NCBI GenBank assembly: GCA_963717375.1
Contig: OY970329.1
Location: 558,001-622,000 of the forward strand
DNA from: VRUE01 sp963717375
Lineage (GTDB): Bacteria > Actinomycetota > Thermoleophilia > Solirubrobacterales > 70-9
Length of the DNA: 64,000 nucleotides
Direction of reading: 5' to 3'
The translations under genes were made by a program, and so were the position numbers. The first letter of the stretch is position 1; each line of letters opens with the position of its first letter. Positions 1-7,069 of the stretch are shown here, piece by piece. The notes beneath the pieces were generated by a model. The model ran no database searches. It was not told where the DNA came from and saw only the letters and a program-made list of their open reading frames with translations.

Positions 1-418
1 CGAGCGCGTCGCGAAAGCCATCGACTGGATCACCGGTGGCCGCGGGAGCCAATTCGCGGCCGATCTCTTGCCCGGCGCGCTCCGTCTCGCGCAGTCTGCC
101 GGGCTTAGCCGGGATCGCCCGAGCGAGCCAGTTCGCCAAGTCGTTATAGGCGCGTGGCCGCTCACCGCCAGGGTGGGCGTCGGGTGACACCGCCCAGCTG
201 TCACGGGGGCGACCCTGACCGACGCTGACCCGGCTGCGAGTGACGAACCCGCCCTCGAGCAGCCGCTCGAGGTGGCGACGCACCCCGTTCGGGTGCAGGC
301 CGAAATGCTCGGCCAGTTCCTCGGTTCCAGCCGGGCCCCGCCTCTCGACCAGGACGGCGAAGATCTGGGCGCGGGTCGGCTGGGAAAGCGGGCCCTCTCC
401 GGGCAGGGGGACATCCAT
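1..418 (-). CDS. ArsR/SufR-like HTH transcriptional regulator, 3' end off window
   Basis: The first 139 codons of a DNA-binding regulator are present. The frame stays open to the left edge, so the C-terminus is missing. Residues 11-65 form a winged helix: an opening helix TRAQIFAVLVER, a helix-turn-helix with LAEHFGLHPNGVRRHL, and a wing with GQGRPRDSW. This order is typical of the COG2345 regulators, a group that includes the Fe-S sensing repressor SufR. It is divergent from a ferredoxin gene, and a perfect CACAGG/CCTGTG palindrome lies just upstream of its ATG, so autoregulation and control of the ferredoxin are plausible. The cysteines that would bind a cluster would lie in the missing part. 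The ATG is the first in the frame; no clear ribosome binding site is visible. Confidence 0.75.
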   Translation of the reverse strand, partial: MDVPLPGEGPLSQPTRAQIFAVLVERRGPAGTEELAEHFGLHPNGVRRHLERLLEGGFVTRSRVSVGQGRPRDSWAVSPDAHPGGERPRAYNDLANWLARAIPAKPGRLRETERAGQEIGRELAPAATGDPVDGFRDAL

Positions 419-433
419 CGCAGGCCAGCTTTG

Positions 434-448
434 CACAGGAAACCTGTG
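434..448. promoter_or_regulatory. Palindromic operator candidate between HTH regulator and ferredoxin
   Basis: CACAGG-AAA-CCTGTG is a perfect 6-bp inverted repeat with a 3-nt spacer in the divergent intergenic region, 16 nt from the regulator start. A further half site CCTGTG lies at 485-490, closer to the ferredoxin. The position fits an operator for the divergent HTH regulator; binding is inferred. Confidence 0.5.
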
Positions 449-516
449 TCCAGCAATGCCTGCCTGGTATTTTTTCCCATTTGTCCTGTGAAAACTAAGA
501 CTTTCGAGGAGGACCC

Positions 517-786
517 ATGGCGTACGTGATTGCGGAGCCCTGCATCGGCACCAAGGACAACTCCTGCGTCGAGGTCTGTCCCGTCGACTGCATCCACCCC
601 ACACCGGACGAGCCCGGCTACGACGCGGCCGAGATGCTCTTCATCGACCCCGAGGAGTGCATCGATTGCGACGCCTGCGTCGAGGCCTGCCCGGTCGACG
701 CGATCTACCCGCAGGACATGGTCCCGGCGGAGTGGCAGAAATACGTCGAGATCAACGCCAGCCACTTCCTCGAGAAGCAGAGCTAG
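517..786 (+). CDS. fdxA: 7Fe ferredoxin (3Fe-4S/4Fe-4S)
   Basis: An 89-residue low-potential electron carrier of the cytosol. Cysteines at 9, 17, 21 and 25 give C-x7-C-x3-CPVDC, and those at 48, 51, 54 and 58 give CIDCDACVEACP. This is the actinobacterial FdxA pattern, in which the first cluster site lacks its middle cysteine and carries a 3Fe-4S cluster while the other carries 4Fe-4S. Length is normal for the family. The start ATG is preceded by GAGGAGG at good spacing. The convergent neighbour is a ferredoxin-type nitrite/sulfite reductase, a possible acceptor, and the divergent neighbour is a regulator that may control it. Confidence 0.93.
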   Translation: MAYVIAEPCIGTKDNSCVEVCPVDCIHPTPDEPGYDAAEMLFIDPEECIDCDACVEACPVDAIYPQDMVPAEWQKYVEINASHFLEKQS

Positions 787-792
787 ATAGGG

Positions 793-2679
793 CTAGAGCG
801 CGCACTCCCCCTCGCCGCGAATGACTTCGTAGGGACTGGAGCGGTTCCAGTCGATGAACTGCTCCATCGTCTCGAGGCTGAACTCGGCCGGCAGGGTCAG
901 CTCCTTGACCTCGGCTTCGAAGCGCTCGTTGCCGACCCGTTCGGCGAAAGCGTCGAAGCCCTCTCCCTCGCCACTGCGCTCCGCCTCGTACATCCGCAGC
1001 CAGCGCTCGACCGCGTCAGGCACCCGCTTGGCGGGCAGGCGGGATTTAAGCCGCTTGCCGAAGGCGACGTCGCCGTCGGCGGCGCGGCCGCCGATGTGGG
1101 GGATGTAGGCGGGCATCTGGCGCGCGCCCACTTTCAGCGAGGCGCCGTAGAAGCCGATCGTGCCGATGTGGTGCTGGCCGCAGCCGTTCGGGCAGCCGCT
1201 CATCTTGATCTGCACCGCGCGGGTCAGCGCGTCCTCGACCTGCATCGACTCGAGCCGCTCCTGGATCGCTTCGTTCAGCCCCATCGAGGCGGTGATCCCC
1301 ATCTTGCAGCTGTCGGTGCCGGGGCAGCTGATCACGTCGTCGATTTCAAACGCTCCGGCTCCGCCCAGGCCGAGCTGCTCGAGCCGTTGCCAAACGTCGT
1401 AGAGAGCCTCGTCGCGGACCCAGCGCAGGATCAGGTTCTGCTCAATCGTGGTGCGGGCGCTGCCGCCGCAGTGATCGCGCATCAGCGCCGCCAGGCCGCG
1501 GAACTGCTCCGGGGTGAGGTCGCCGCGGGTGATCTTGACCGCGACGGCGGAGAAGCCGGCCTGGCGCTGCGCGGTGACGTTGCGATCGACGAAGACGTCG
1601 AACCGCGAGCGGTCGCCGTTCGGCAACCGGTAGGTGGCGCCGGCCGCGGGCGCCTTCGCTTCCTCGTCGTCGTCAAAGCGCAGTCGCTCTACTTCCGCCG
1701 CGAAGTCACGTTCGCCAACCCACTCGCCGCGCAGCTCATCGTCGACCAGCTCGCGAAAAGCGTCGGGCCCGATTTTGTCGAGCAGGACCTTGATCCTCGC
1801 CCGGGCGCGGTTCTGGCGCAGCCAGTCCTGGCGGTCGAAGATGCGGACGATCGCCTCGGTGACCTTCAGGTAGGAGCCGTCCTCGGCCTCGACGAAGTCG
1901 TAGATCTTGTGGGCGAGGCGGGGCATGATCGCCGTGCCGCCGCCGACCCAGACCTCGAAGCCACGGACACCGTCACGAATGCGCGGCAGGAAGCCGATGT
2001 CGTGGATCGGCACGATCGCGCGGTCGGCGTCGGAGGAGGAGAAGGCGGTCTTCCACTTGCGCGGCATCGCCTGGGTGACCGGGTGGCGGACGAAGTAGCG
2101 CACGTAGGCGCCGGCGTAGGGAGTCGGGTCGAAGACCTCGTCGGTGGCGATGCCGGCGTAGGGATCGGCGGTGACGTTGCGCACGGTGTTGCCGCAGCCC
2201 TCGCGCGAGGAGAGACCGGCCTTGCCCAGCTCGCGGATCAGCTCCGTGGCGTCGGCGAGGGGAACGTGGTGGAGCTGGACGTTCTGGCGGGTGGTGACGT
2301 GGCCCTTGTTCAGCGGTACCCAGCGCTCGATCACGTCGGCGAAGGCCTCCATCTGCTCCGGCGAGACTCCGCCGAAGGGGAGCTTGACGCGGATCATCTG
2401 CACGTCGGCCTGGCGCTGGCCGTAGACGCCCTGTTTGAGGCGGAAGGGGATGAAGGTGTCCTCGCCCTGGTCGCCCTCGAGGAAGCTCCCCGCCTCGGAG
2501 CGGAAGTCGTCGAACTCCTCGGCGAGGATCGGGATCACATGGCCGGGGACGTTCTCGTAGGTCTCCGGGTTGTCGCGAGAGCCGAGCGTCCCCTTGCCGC
2601 GCTGGTGCTTGCCGTGGTCGACTTCGAGGCCGTCGAGAATTTCGCTGGCCTTGCTCTCGGGGGGCGCCGATACATCCAT
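793..2679 (-). CDS. Ferredoxin-dependent nitrite/sulfite reductase (siroheme, 4Fe-4S)
   Basis: Six-electron reductase of 628 residues, converting nitrite to ammonia or sulfite to sulfide. It has the duplicated ferredoxin-like/siroheme layout: TTRQNVQLHHV near residue 127, GNTVRNVTADPYAG near 160, then the cluster motifs CPGTDSC (C452, C458) and CPNGC (C496, C500) that bridge the 4Fe-4S cluster to siroheme. I chose the ATG at 2679 because GGAGGA sits 10 nt upstream; the frame is open to 2754 and another ATG lies at 2697. Substrate cannot be fixed by eye. The nearby ferredoxin and the PII-Amt pair make a nitrogen role attractive, but assimilatory sulfite reductases of actinobacteria look the same. 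Confidence 0.9.
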   Translation of the reverse strand: MDVSAPPESKASEILDGLEVDHGKHQRGKGTLGSRDNPETYENVPGHVIPILAEEFDDFRSEAGSFLEGDQGEDTFIPFRLKQGVYGQRQADVQMIRVKLPFGGVSPEQMEAFADVIERWVPLNKGHVTTRQNVQLHHVPLADATELIRELGKAGLSSREGCGNTVRNVTADPYAGIATDEVFDPTPYAGAYVRYFVRHPVTQAMPRKWKTAFSSSDADRAIVPIHDIGFLPRIRDGVRGFEVWVGGGTAIMPRLAHKIYDFVEAEDGSYLKVTEAIVRIFDRQDWLRQNRARARIKVLLDKIGPDAFRELVDDELRGEWVGERDFAAEVERLRFDDDEEAKAPAAGATYRLPNGDRSRFDVFVDRNVTAQRQAGFSAVAVKITRGDLTPEQFRGLAALMRDHCGGSARTTIEQNLILRWVRDEALYDVWQRLEQLGLGGAGAFEIDDVISCPGTDSCKMGITASMGLNEAIQERLESMQVEDALTRAVQIKMSGCPNGCGQHHIGTIGFYGASLKVGARQMPAYIPHIGGRAADGDVAFGKRLKSRLPAKRVPDAVERWLRMYEAERSGEGEGFDAFAERVGNERFEAEVKELTLPAEFSLETMEQFIDWNRSSPYEVIRGEGECAL

Positions 2680-2805
2680 GCCGTTTGAGTCCTCCATGTC
2701 CGGGTGCGGGCGGCGGTCGGGGCTAAATACACAGCCTGAGTGTGAAAATACCAATCCTGGCCAGGATCCGGTATTCCCCGAGCCGCCGCCCGCTGTGAGG
2801 GCTCG

Positions 2806-3264
2806 CTAGATCCTCACCTCGAGCCCCGGCGGGTCGTACTTGCTTGCCAGTCGCGCCAGGGTGAGGGCGCCGAGCATCAGGCCGAAGTCGCGCAGGGCGA
2901 TGTCGTAGTAGCCCGAGTAGGTGAGCAGGTTGACGATGATGCCGGCGAGCCAAGCCGCGACGAGGTAAGCGCCGTAGCGGGGCTTCAACGCGACCGCGAG
3001 CCCGGCGGCGATCTCGACCACGCCGACCAGATGCATCGCGGTCGAGGCGCTGCCGGGAACGATGTCGTTAATCCAGGGGGCGAGATAGATCTCCCAATTC
3101 ACCAGCACGTTGAAGAACTTGTCGAGGCCGAAGACGATCGGGGCGACGGTGAAGGCGATGCGCAGCAAGAGGAAGGCCTGGTAGGCGGGGTCGCCCTTCA
3201 GCCGCTGGGCGAATGTCGAGGAGTGCTCGAGGTGAGCGCGTGGGTCAAGCGTGGCAGTGGACAT
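2806..3264 (-). CDS. DoxX family membrane protein
   Basis: A 152-residue integral membrane protein with four predicted helices, starting around LLLRIAFTVAPIVFGLDKF, then STAMHLVGVVEIAAGLAVAL, AYLVAAWLAGIIVNLLT and FGLMLGALTLARL. The G-x-DK(F) motif after the first helix and the overall length match DoxX/DoxD-like quinone-linked proteins of unknown exact role. An upstream in-frame ATG would add 16 residues, but the chosen ATG has AAGGGA upstream and begins the conserved part. It is divergent from the sigma factor gene, so the two may share a control region. Confidence 0.8.
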   Translation of the reverse strand: MSTATLDPRAHLEHSSTFAQRLKGDPAYQAFLLLRIAFTVAPIVFGLDKFFNVLVNWEIYLAPWINDIVPGSASTAMHLVGVVEIAAGLAVALKPRYGAYLVAAWLAGIIVNLLTYSGYYDIALRDFGLMLGALTLARLASKYDPPGLEVRI

Positions 3265-3399
3265 TTGGTCCCTTCGGGTTTGGTGGATGGGTCGCTTTCC
3301 TTTGCGCCCCAAGCCGGCCGTGTCTTACCCGCGATCTCGACGCCAGGCGTGTCGAGGAGACACAGGTAAGGACCGGCCGCCACCGGTCGCTAACAATGC

Positions 3400-4089
3400 A
3401 TGGCACCATCGACCATGGCGATGCCAGCGGAGATACCCAGAGCCGAGCCGGGCTTCGAGTCCGCCGATGCCCCGTCGCGTGACCTGCATGAGCGGCTCAA
3501 CGCCTCCGGTGGCGAGCACGAGGCGGCGGTGGTCGAGCTCCACGCCCTGCTCCTGAAGGCCGCCCGCTTCGAGGTCGGTCGCAGGCGCGACTCCCTCCCC
3601 CATCTGCGCGGTGACGATCACGAGGACCTTGCCCAGCAGAGCGCCGACGACGCGCTGCTGGCTGTGCTCGCCAAGCTCGATCAGTTTCGCGGCGAAAGCC
3701 GCTTCACGACCTGGGCATACAAGTTCGCCCTGCTCGAGGCCGGGGTCAAGGTCCGCCGCCGCGCCTGGCAGGGACGTGAGGTCCCGCTTGAAGAGCAGGC
3801 CTGGGCGGTCCTCGCCGATGCCCGCCGCGGCGTCGCGCACGAGACCGAGACCCGCGACCTGATCGCGGCCCTCGGCGAGGAGATCGAGCGCAGCCTCAGC
3901 GCCCACCAGCGCGCGGTCCTCGTCGCGGTGACCCTCAACGATGTCCCGATCGACGTCCTCGCCGAGCGCCTCGGCTCGACCCGCGGCGCTCTCTATAAGA
4001 CGCTTCACGACGCGCGGCGAAAGCTGCGCGTTGCGCTCGCCGAACGCGGCCTCGACGTCGGCGGAAACGACCCATCGGAGGAGCGATGA
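3400..4089 (+). CDS. RNA polymerase sigma factor, ECF type
   Basis: A 229-residue sigma-70-like factor with the two-domain ECF layout. Region 2 spans about 45-125, with HEDLAQQSADDALLAVLAKL followed by FRGESRFTTWAYKFAL, the typical promoter-melting segment. Region 4 spans about 165-215, with LSAHQRAVLVAV and the helix-turn-helix PIDVLAERLGSTRGALYKTL that would read the -35 element. Its stop overlaps the start of a small zinc-finger protein (ATGA), the usual sigma/anti-sigma arrangement. The N-terminal 40 residues are poorly conserved and an ATG at 3415 is an alternative start. DoxX lies divergently and is a candidate target. Confidence 0.88.
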   Translation: MAPSTMAMPAEIPRAEPGFESADAPSRDLHERLNASGGEHEAAVVELHALLLKAARFEVGRRRDSLPHLRGDDHEDLAQQSADDALLAVLAKLDQFRGESRFTTWAYKFALLEAGVKVRRRAWQGREVPLEEQAWAVLADARRGVAHETETRDLIAALGEEIERSLSAHQRAVLVAVTLNDVPIDVLAERLGSTRGALYKTLHDARRKLRVALAERGLDVGGNDPSEER

Positions 4090-4322
4090 GCCAGCCGCAC
4101 GATCGCACCGACCCCGCTCGCATTCTGGCCAGGACCCTGGGCCCGGACGGCCCGGAGCTGAGCTGCGAGGAGTGCTTTGCCCAGCTCGACCGCTACGTCG
4201 AGCTGGAGCTCGCCGGCGCCGATGCCGAGGACTCGGTGCCCGGTATGCGCGCCCACCTCGCCGGCTGCCCCGCCTGCGACGAAGACCACGACAGCTTGTT
4301 GGGCCTGCTCAGCTCTGAGTAG
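4086..4322 (+). CDS. Small zinc-finger anti-sigma-like protein
   Basis: A 78-residue soluble protein with a zf-HC2-like fold: LSCEEC near residue 28, and the H-x3-C-x2-C motif in AHLAGCPACDED near 57-67. In ZAS-type anti-sigma factors this motif binds zinc, often as a redox switch, and sequesters the sigma factor. It has no membrane segment, so it would act in the cytosol. Start overlaps the sigma gene stop by four bases, indicating translational coupling. The function rests on the motif and the gene pairing; no output domain is present. Confidence 0.8.
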   Translation: MSQPHDRTDPARILARTLGPDGPELSCEECFAQLDRYVELELAGADAEDSVPGMRAHLAGCPACDEDHDSLLGLLSSE

Positions 4323-4399
4323 ACCCTCGCGCTGAACCCTCCGCGGGCGCGGTTAGGCTCGCGGGCGCTTCACCCGGCAAAAGTGGGAAGGGGAGAATC

Positions 4400-4753
4400 G
4401 TGAAACTGGTGATCGGCATCGTGCGCCCGGAGAAGGCAAACGATGTTCTGGAGTCCCTCTATCGCGCCGACGTGCGCGGGGTCTCGATGAGTCGTGTGCA
4501 GGGCCACGGGGGCGAGCTGGAACGGGTCGAGACCTACCGCGGCACAAGGGTGCAGATGGGGCTTGCCGAGAAGGTCCGCTTTGAGATCGCCGTCTCCGAC
4601 GAGTTCGTGCAGCCGACGGTCGAGGCGCTCTGCGAGGGGGCCCGCACCGGTGAAGTCGGCGACGGCAAGATCTTCGTCGTGCCGCTCGAGCAGGCGGTGC
4701 GGATCCGCACCGGCGACACCGACATGGGCGCCGTGACCCCGGTGGACAAGTGA
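4400..4753 (+). CDS. glnK: PII nitrogen regulatory protein
   Basis: A 117-residue PII signalling protein that senses ATP/ADP and 2-oxoglutarate and gates the ammonium channel encoded next. Landmarks are the opening MKLVIGIVRP, the T-loop centred on ETYRGTR, and the C-terminal signature GDGKIFVVPLEQAVRIRTG. In the T-loop the usual Tyr46-Arg47-Gly48 are present, but position 51 is Val, so the tyrosine modified by uridylylation or adenylylation in other PII proteins is missing. AAGGGGAG lies upstream of the ATG. The last codons overlap the amt start (GTGA), so the two are coupled. Confidence 0.93.
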   Translation: MKLVIGIVRPEKANDVLESLYRADVRGVSMSRVQGHGGELERVETYRGTRVQMGLAEKVRFEIAVSDEFVQPTVEALCEGARTGEVGDGKIFVVPLEQAVRIRTGDTDMGAVTPVDK

Positions 4754-6060
4754 CCGGCCTCGCGGTGCTCAGCGCGGTAAGCGGCATCGACACGGGCGAC
4801 ACCGCCTGGATGCTGGTCGCGACGGCGCTGGTGCTGATGATGACCCCGGCCCTGGGCCTCTTCTACGCCGGCCTGGTGCGCTCGAAGAACACCCTCAACA
4901 CCTTCATGATGTGCGTCGGCGCGATCGCCGTCGCCACCGTCACCTGGGCGGCGGTCGGCTACTCGCTCGCCTTCGATGGGGACGGCAGCCTGATCGGCGG
5001 CCTCGGCAACGCCTTCCTGCACGGCGTCGACTTCGCCCCGCGCGAAGGAACGACAATCCCGGAGCTGCTCTTCTTCGCCTTTCAGGCGACCTTCTGCATC
5101 ATCACCGTCGCCCTCGTCTCCGGCGCCGTGGTCGAGCGGATGCGCTTCGGCGCCTTCCTCGTCTTCGCGGCGCTGTGGTCGGTCTGCGTCTACGCGGTGC
5201 TCGCCCACTGGGCCTTCGGGGGCGGCTGGCTGCAGGCGGGCGGCACGCTCGACTTCGCCGGCGGCGTCCCGGTCGAGATGGGCTCCGGCTTCTCGGCTCT
5301 GGCGGCGGCGCTGGTGGTCGGCGCCCGCAAGGACTACGGCCGCCAGGCGCTGCTCCCCCACAACGCGATGTACGTGCTGCTCGGCGCCGGCCTGCTCTGG
5401 TTCGGCTGGTTCGGCTTCAACGGCGGTAGCGGCTTCTCGACCGGGGACCCCAGCGTGCTCGCCTTCGTCAACACGCTGCTAACCCCGGCCTGCACCCTGG
5501 TGGTCTGGTTCGCGCTCGACCTGATCCGGGGCCGCAAAGTGACCGCGATCGGGGCGGCGACGGCAATCGTCGTCGGCTGCGTCGCGATCACCCCGGCGGG
5601 TGGCTTCATCAGCCCCGGCTGGGCGATGCTGCTGGGCGGCCTCGCCGCCCTGCCGAGCTACGCGATCATCGTCTGGCGCACTCGCACCAGGGTCGACGAG
5701 ACGCTCGATGTGCTCGCCGCCCACGGCCTTGCCGGCTTCACCGGCATCCTCTTCATCGGCTTCTTCGCCGAGGCCGCCTGGAACGGGGTCTCCGACGGCC
5801 TCTTCTACGGCAACGCGGCCCAGCTCGGCGACCAGGCGCTCGCCGCCCTCGTCACGCCGATCTACGCCTTCGTCGCCACCTTCGTGCTGCTCAAGCTGGT
5901 CGGCCTGGCGATGCCGCTGCGCACCTCCGAACGCGAGGAGGGCGTCGGCATGGACGTCGTCCAGCACGGCGAGGAGGCCTACGCGACCGGCGAGGGCGCG
6001 ATCCTGATCACGGCCGAGGCCGGGATCGACGCCGAGCGGCCGGTGGCCGATCCGGCCTAG
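4750..6060 (+). CDS. amt: Ammonium transporter (Amt/Mep family)
   Basis: A 436-residue inner-membrane channel with about eleven helices that conducts ammonium/ammonia. The N-terminal motif MTPALGLFYAGLVRSKN and the WFGWFGFNGGS motif mark the family. The first twin-pore histidine (in the DFAGG-x-V-H motif) is replaced by Glu176 in DFAGGVPVEM, while the second is present as His325 in VLAAHGLAGF. A glutamate here is known from some yeast Mep proteins. The start is GTG overlapping the PII stop. The C-terminal tail (about 390-436) is where PII usually docks. Confidence 0.94.
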   Translation: MTGLAVLSAVSGIDTGDTAWMLVATALVLMMTPALGLFYAGLVRSKNTLNTFMMCVGAIAVATVTWAAVGYSLAFDGDGSLIGGLGNAFLHGVDFAPREGTTIPELLFFAFQATFCIITVALVSGAVVERMRFGAFLVFAALWSVCVYAVLAHWAFGGGWLQAGGTLDFAGGVPVEMGSGFSALAAALVVGARKDYGRQALLPHNAMYVLLGAGLLWFGWFGFNGGSGFSTGDPSVLAFVNTLLTPACTLVVWFALDLIRGRKVTAIGAATAIVVGCVAITPAGGFISPGWAMLLGGLAALPSYAIIVWRTRTRVDETLDVLAAHGLAGFTGILFIGFFAEAAWNGVSDGLFYGNAAQLGDQALAALVTPIYAFVATFVLLKLVGLAMPLRTSEREEGVGMDVVQHGEEAYATGEGAILITAEAGIDAERPVADPA

Positions 6061-6126
6061 CGACCAGGGCGCAGTCGCCGCCGATTCATAAGTAAGAAGT
6101 CGTGCGCCGCCGACGCCAAGTCAGAC

Positions 6127-6536
6127 ATGGGCGAAATAGAAGAAGTCGCAGAGCTGGAACTCGTTGCCGATGCCGACGTCGGGCGGCAGGTGGATCGTGA
6201 GGCGGCGCAGCGCGCCGCGGCGGATCTGCTGGAAGCGCTCGGCGCCGACCTCGATTCCGAGGGCCTGCGCGACACGCCGCGACGGATGGTCCAGGCCTAT
6301 GTCGAGCTGCTGACTCCGCAGCCCTTTCGCCCGACGACATTTCCCAACGAAGGCGGCTATGACGAGCTGGTGCTGGTGCGGGCGATCCCGTTCCACTCGC
6401 TCTGCATGCACCACATGCTCCCCTTCCACAGAAGTTCGGCGCGACCACCGTGACCTCGGCGCTGCACGACCAGGTCCGCGACGACCCCCGCACCCGCCAG
6501 GAGTTCCTCACCCTGACCTCGAGAAAAGAGCAATGA
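6127..6536 (+). pseudogene. folE: GTP cyclohydrolase I remnant with internal deletion and frameshift
   Basis: The 5' part encodes a normal FolE N-terminal half: LLEALGADLDSEGLRDTPRRMVQAYVELL, written here in two parts in the protein, up to the zinc/substrate motif SLCMHHMLPFH near residue 102. The sequence then jumps, in another frame from 6432, to a FolE C-terminus (ATTVTSAL, DDPRTRQEFLTL). The central 70 or so residues, with the second cysteine and most of the catalytic core, are absent, so the 108-residue product read from the ATG cannot be active. FolE makes dihydroneopterin triphosphate for folate, so another copy should exist elsewhere. No ribosome binding site is evident. An assembly collapse at the junction cannot be excluded. 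Confidence 0.85.
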
Positions 6537-6551
6537 CCCCGGAGTACGGTT

Positions 6552-6600
6552 GCTGACTTCGCCTTTACTCGCCGTATGGGCGAAAAAAGGCGAAGTCAGC
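6552..6600. repeat. Perfect 15-bp inverted repeat (49-bp hairpin)
   Basis: GCTGACTTCGCCTTT at 6552-6566 is exactly matched by AAAGGCGAAGTCAGC at 6586-6600. The 19-nt loop can itself pair (TCGCC with GGCGA). There is no U-run after the stem, so a standard intrinsic terminator is doubtful. It lies 15 bases after the folE remnant, which makes a scar or miniature element possible. Confidence 0.7.
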
Positions 6601-6679
6601 CTGGGCGATGCACCTCTCGCAGGTAGTCTCAGCCGCCGCCGGGGCCATCGGGGCACCGCACTCGACCAGAGAGGCTGGG

Positions 6680-7069
6680 ATGGAAGCTGCAAGAAAGCGG
6701 TACGGAATCGGTGTCCTCGGAGGCGCGGTGGCGCTGATCGCGCTGGTTGTGGCGCTGACGCCGGGAGCGCAGGCTTCGAGCGGGTTCTCGAGTTGCCCCA
6801 ACAAGTCCCTGAAAATTCAGATCGAAGGGGCCGAAGGAGAAAAGACCCCCTACACGGTCACGGTCAAGGCGATCTCGGTCAAGGGCACCTCGTGCGCCAA
6901 GGCCTACGAATTCTTCCGCCTCTCCTACAGCGGCGAACAGACCGGCAAATACGGCTACCCGCAGAACTACAAGTGCGAGAACGCCGAATTCAAGGTCCCC
7001 CTCGGCTACATCCCGACGATCTGCAGCAAGCCCGGCAAGACGATCAAGTACGGCGCCCAGGGCGGCTGA
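6680..7069 (+). CDS. Small secreted protein with four cysteines, unknown function
   Basis: A 129-residue protein with a clear signal peptide: basic RKRYG, a hydrophobic core GVLGGAVALIALVVAL, then PGAQASS. The mature part of about 95 residues is rich in Lys, Gly and Tyr and has four cysteines (FSSCPN, GTSCAK, YKCENA, TICSKP) that could form two disulfides. Secreted proteins of this size and cysteine spacing are common in Thermoleophilia, but I recognise no named domain. The ATG is chosen because GAGAGG precedes it and the signal peptide begins there; the frame extends upstream to 6608. Its 3' end overlaps the convergent MFS gene by 26 bases. Confidence 0.65.
   Translation: MEAARKRYGIGVLGGAVALIALVVALTPGAQASSGFSSCPNKSLKIQIEGAEGEKTPYTVTVKAISVKGTSCAKAYEFFRLSYSGEQTGKYGYPQNYKCENAEFKVPLGYIPTICSKPGKTIKYGAQGG

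Noticed and set aside
1096..2688. Long open plus-strand frame of 530 codons
   Set aside because: It is antisense to the nitrite/sulfite reductase and has no family motif; such frames are common opposite GC-rich genes.
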